DNA of 64,000 nucleotides, from positions 1 through 64,000 of the forward strand of contig NZ_JAJTBG010000006.1 in assembly GCF_021287045.1 (NCBI RefSeq), given 5' to 3'. The position numbers and the translations under genes are program-made. This document shows positions 63,655 to 64,000 of the stretch, in pieces. Source of the DNA: Oryzomicrobium sp. (GTDB lineage Bacteria > Pseudomonadota > Gammaproteobacteria > Burkholderiales > Rhodocyclaceae). Below the pieces are notes generated by a model. The model saw nothing but the letters and a program-made list of their open reading frames with translations, did not search any database and was not told the DNA's origin. The first letter of the stretch is position 1, and every line of letters starts with the position of its first letter.

Positions 63655-64000
63655 TCAGCAATACCGCTCCGGCAGCGGCGGCACCGCCAGGCCGGCGCAC
63701 TCCGCCTCGGGGCGAGGCTCGCCGGCCACCACCCGCAGGGGCACCACCCCGGCCCAGGCCGGCCGCTCCAGATCCTGGGGCAGGTCCTTGGGCGGGCCGC
63801 TGCGCACCTTGGCCGCCGCCTCGTCCAGGGAGATGCGCAGCAAGGCGGTGCCAGCCAGTTCCTTGTCGTCCGGCGGCCGCACCTGGGAAGCGCGCCCGGG
63901 CACCGCGTGGTCGAGGAACGCCGCCAGGGACGCGGCCTTGGCCGCCGGATCGGCCACCTCCTCGAAGGTGCCGTAGATCACCACCGAGCGGTAGTTCATC
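63655..64000 (-). CDS. Pyridoxamine 5'-phosphate oxidase-like FMN-binding protein, C-terminal part (runs off the window)
   Basis: The C-terminal 114 residues are visible; the start lies beyond the window edge. YRSVVIYGTFEEVADPAAKAASLAAFLDHAVPGR and LAGTALLRISLDEAAAKVRSGPP match the PNPOx-like split-barrel family (flavin-nucleotide-binding, Nim/HugZ-like). YRSVVIYG is the usual central strand, followed by the G-x-F/A-E-E-V turn. These proteins bind FMN; many are general reductases or detoxifying proteins. Function is unassigned. A repeat-derived hairpin follows the stop. Confidence 0.75.
   Translation of the reverse strand, partial: MNYRSVVIYGTFEEVADPAAKAASLAAFLDHAVPGRASQVRPPDDKELAGTALLRISLDEAAAKVRSGPPKDLPQDLERPAWAGVVPLRVVAGEPRPEAECAGLAVPPLPERYC

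Overview
The window is very GC-rich, densely packed DNA from the chromosome of a proteobacterium. I read it as a betaproteobacterium, most likely Rhodocyclales (Azospira/Azoarcus-like). The support is a PhaM-type granule protein, a fused isobutyryl-CoA mutase (IcmF), a fused indolepyruvate:ferredoxin oxidoreductase, a tRNA-Tyr/Gly/Thr/tuf operon, several c-di-GMP enzymes, and acyl-CoA-centred catabolism served by Liv and TRAP transporters. The order is inferred from gene content only. I see no prophage, insertion sequence, plasmid gene or CRISPR array.

Layout. 1-450: 5' end of tuf and three tRNAs (minus). 0.76-10.1 kb: D-lactate/glycolate-type FAD dehydrogenase, a PAS-GGDEF-EAL protein, indolepyruvate ferredoxin oxidoreductase and a membrane-linked methyltransferase. 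10.2-12.6 kb: LuxR-type response regulator, phaM and an AEC carrier. 13.0-23.9 kb: a minus-strand acid activation/uptake cluster (CoA ligase, livGHM, Liv binding protein, livF, PaaK-like ligase, class III CoA-transferase) with a divergent Crp/Fnr regulator. Strong stem-loops sit on both sides of the binding-protein gene. 23.9-25.6 kb: a diguanylate cyclase. 25.9-33.9 kb: an itaconate-type degradation operon (dctP, citramalyl-CoA lyase, itaconate CoA-transferase, MmgE/PrpD, acyl-CoA dehydrogenase, itaconyl-CoA hydratase) with a divergent LysR gene and a perfect 15-bp LysR-type palindrome between them.

34-44.5 kb holds mainly housekeeping genes (DUF1615 lipoprotein, ACP phosphodiesterase, SrkA kinase, sugar-phosphate mutarotase, RbgA-like GTPase, two methyltransferases), a globin-coupled diguanylate cyclase and a YitT protein. 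44.5-47.4 kb: a periplasmic binding protein translationally coupled to a sensor diguanylate cyclase. 47.7-56 kb: a hypothetical gene, slyX, rlhA-like U32 gene, an acyltransferase, a small unknown protein, HIT, PAP2 and ettA. 56.2-57.6 kb: redoxin, ECF sigma and zinc-finger anti-sigma genes, each overlapping the next. 57.8-64 kb: an unknown protein, bactofilin, icmF, a small membrane protein and a truncated flavin-binding protein.

How it fits together: catabolism runs through CoA thioesters. IorAB-type oxidation and PaaK-type ligation could both yield arylacetyl-CoA. The itaconate operon would yield acetyl-CoA and pyruvate. IcmF links branched-chain acyl-CoAs to beta-oxidation, and PhaM belongs to the polyhydroxyalkanoate store. 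Four GGDEF proteins with different sensory parts lie within 44 kb.

The least explained feature is a family of short, often paired or inverted intergenic sequences built around CTGGCGCGG and TTTCCRGGCA. At least 13 recognisable copies lie in five intergenic clusters (12.8, 34.0, 36.3-36.9, 56.1 and 63.5-63.6 kb). One pair forms a terminator-like hairpin.
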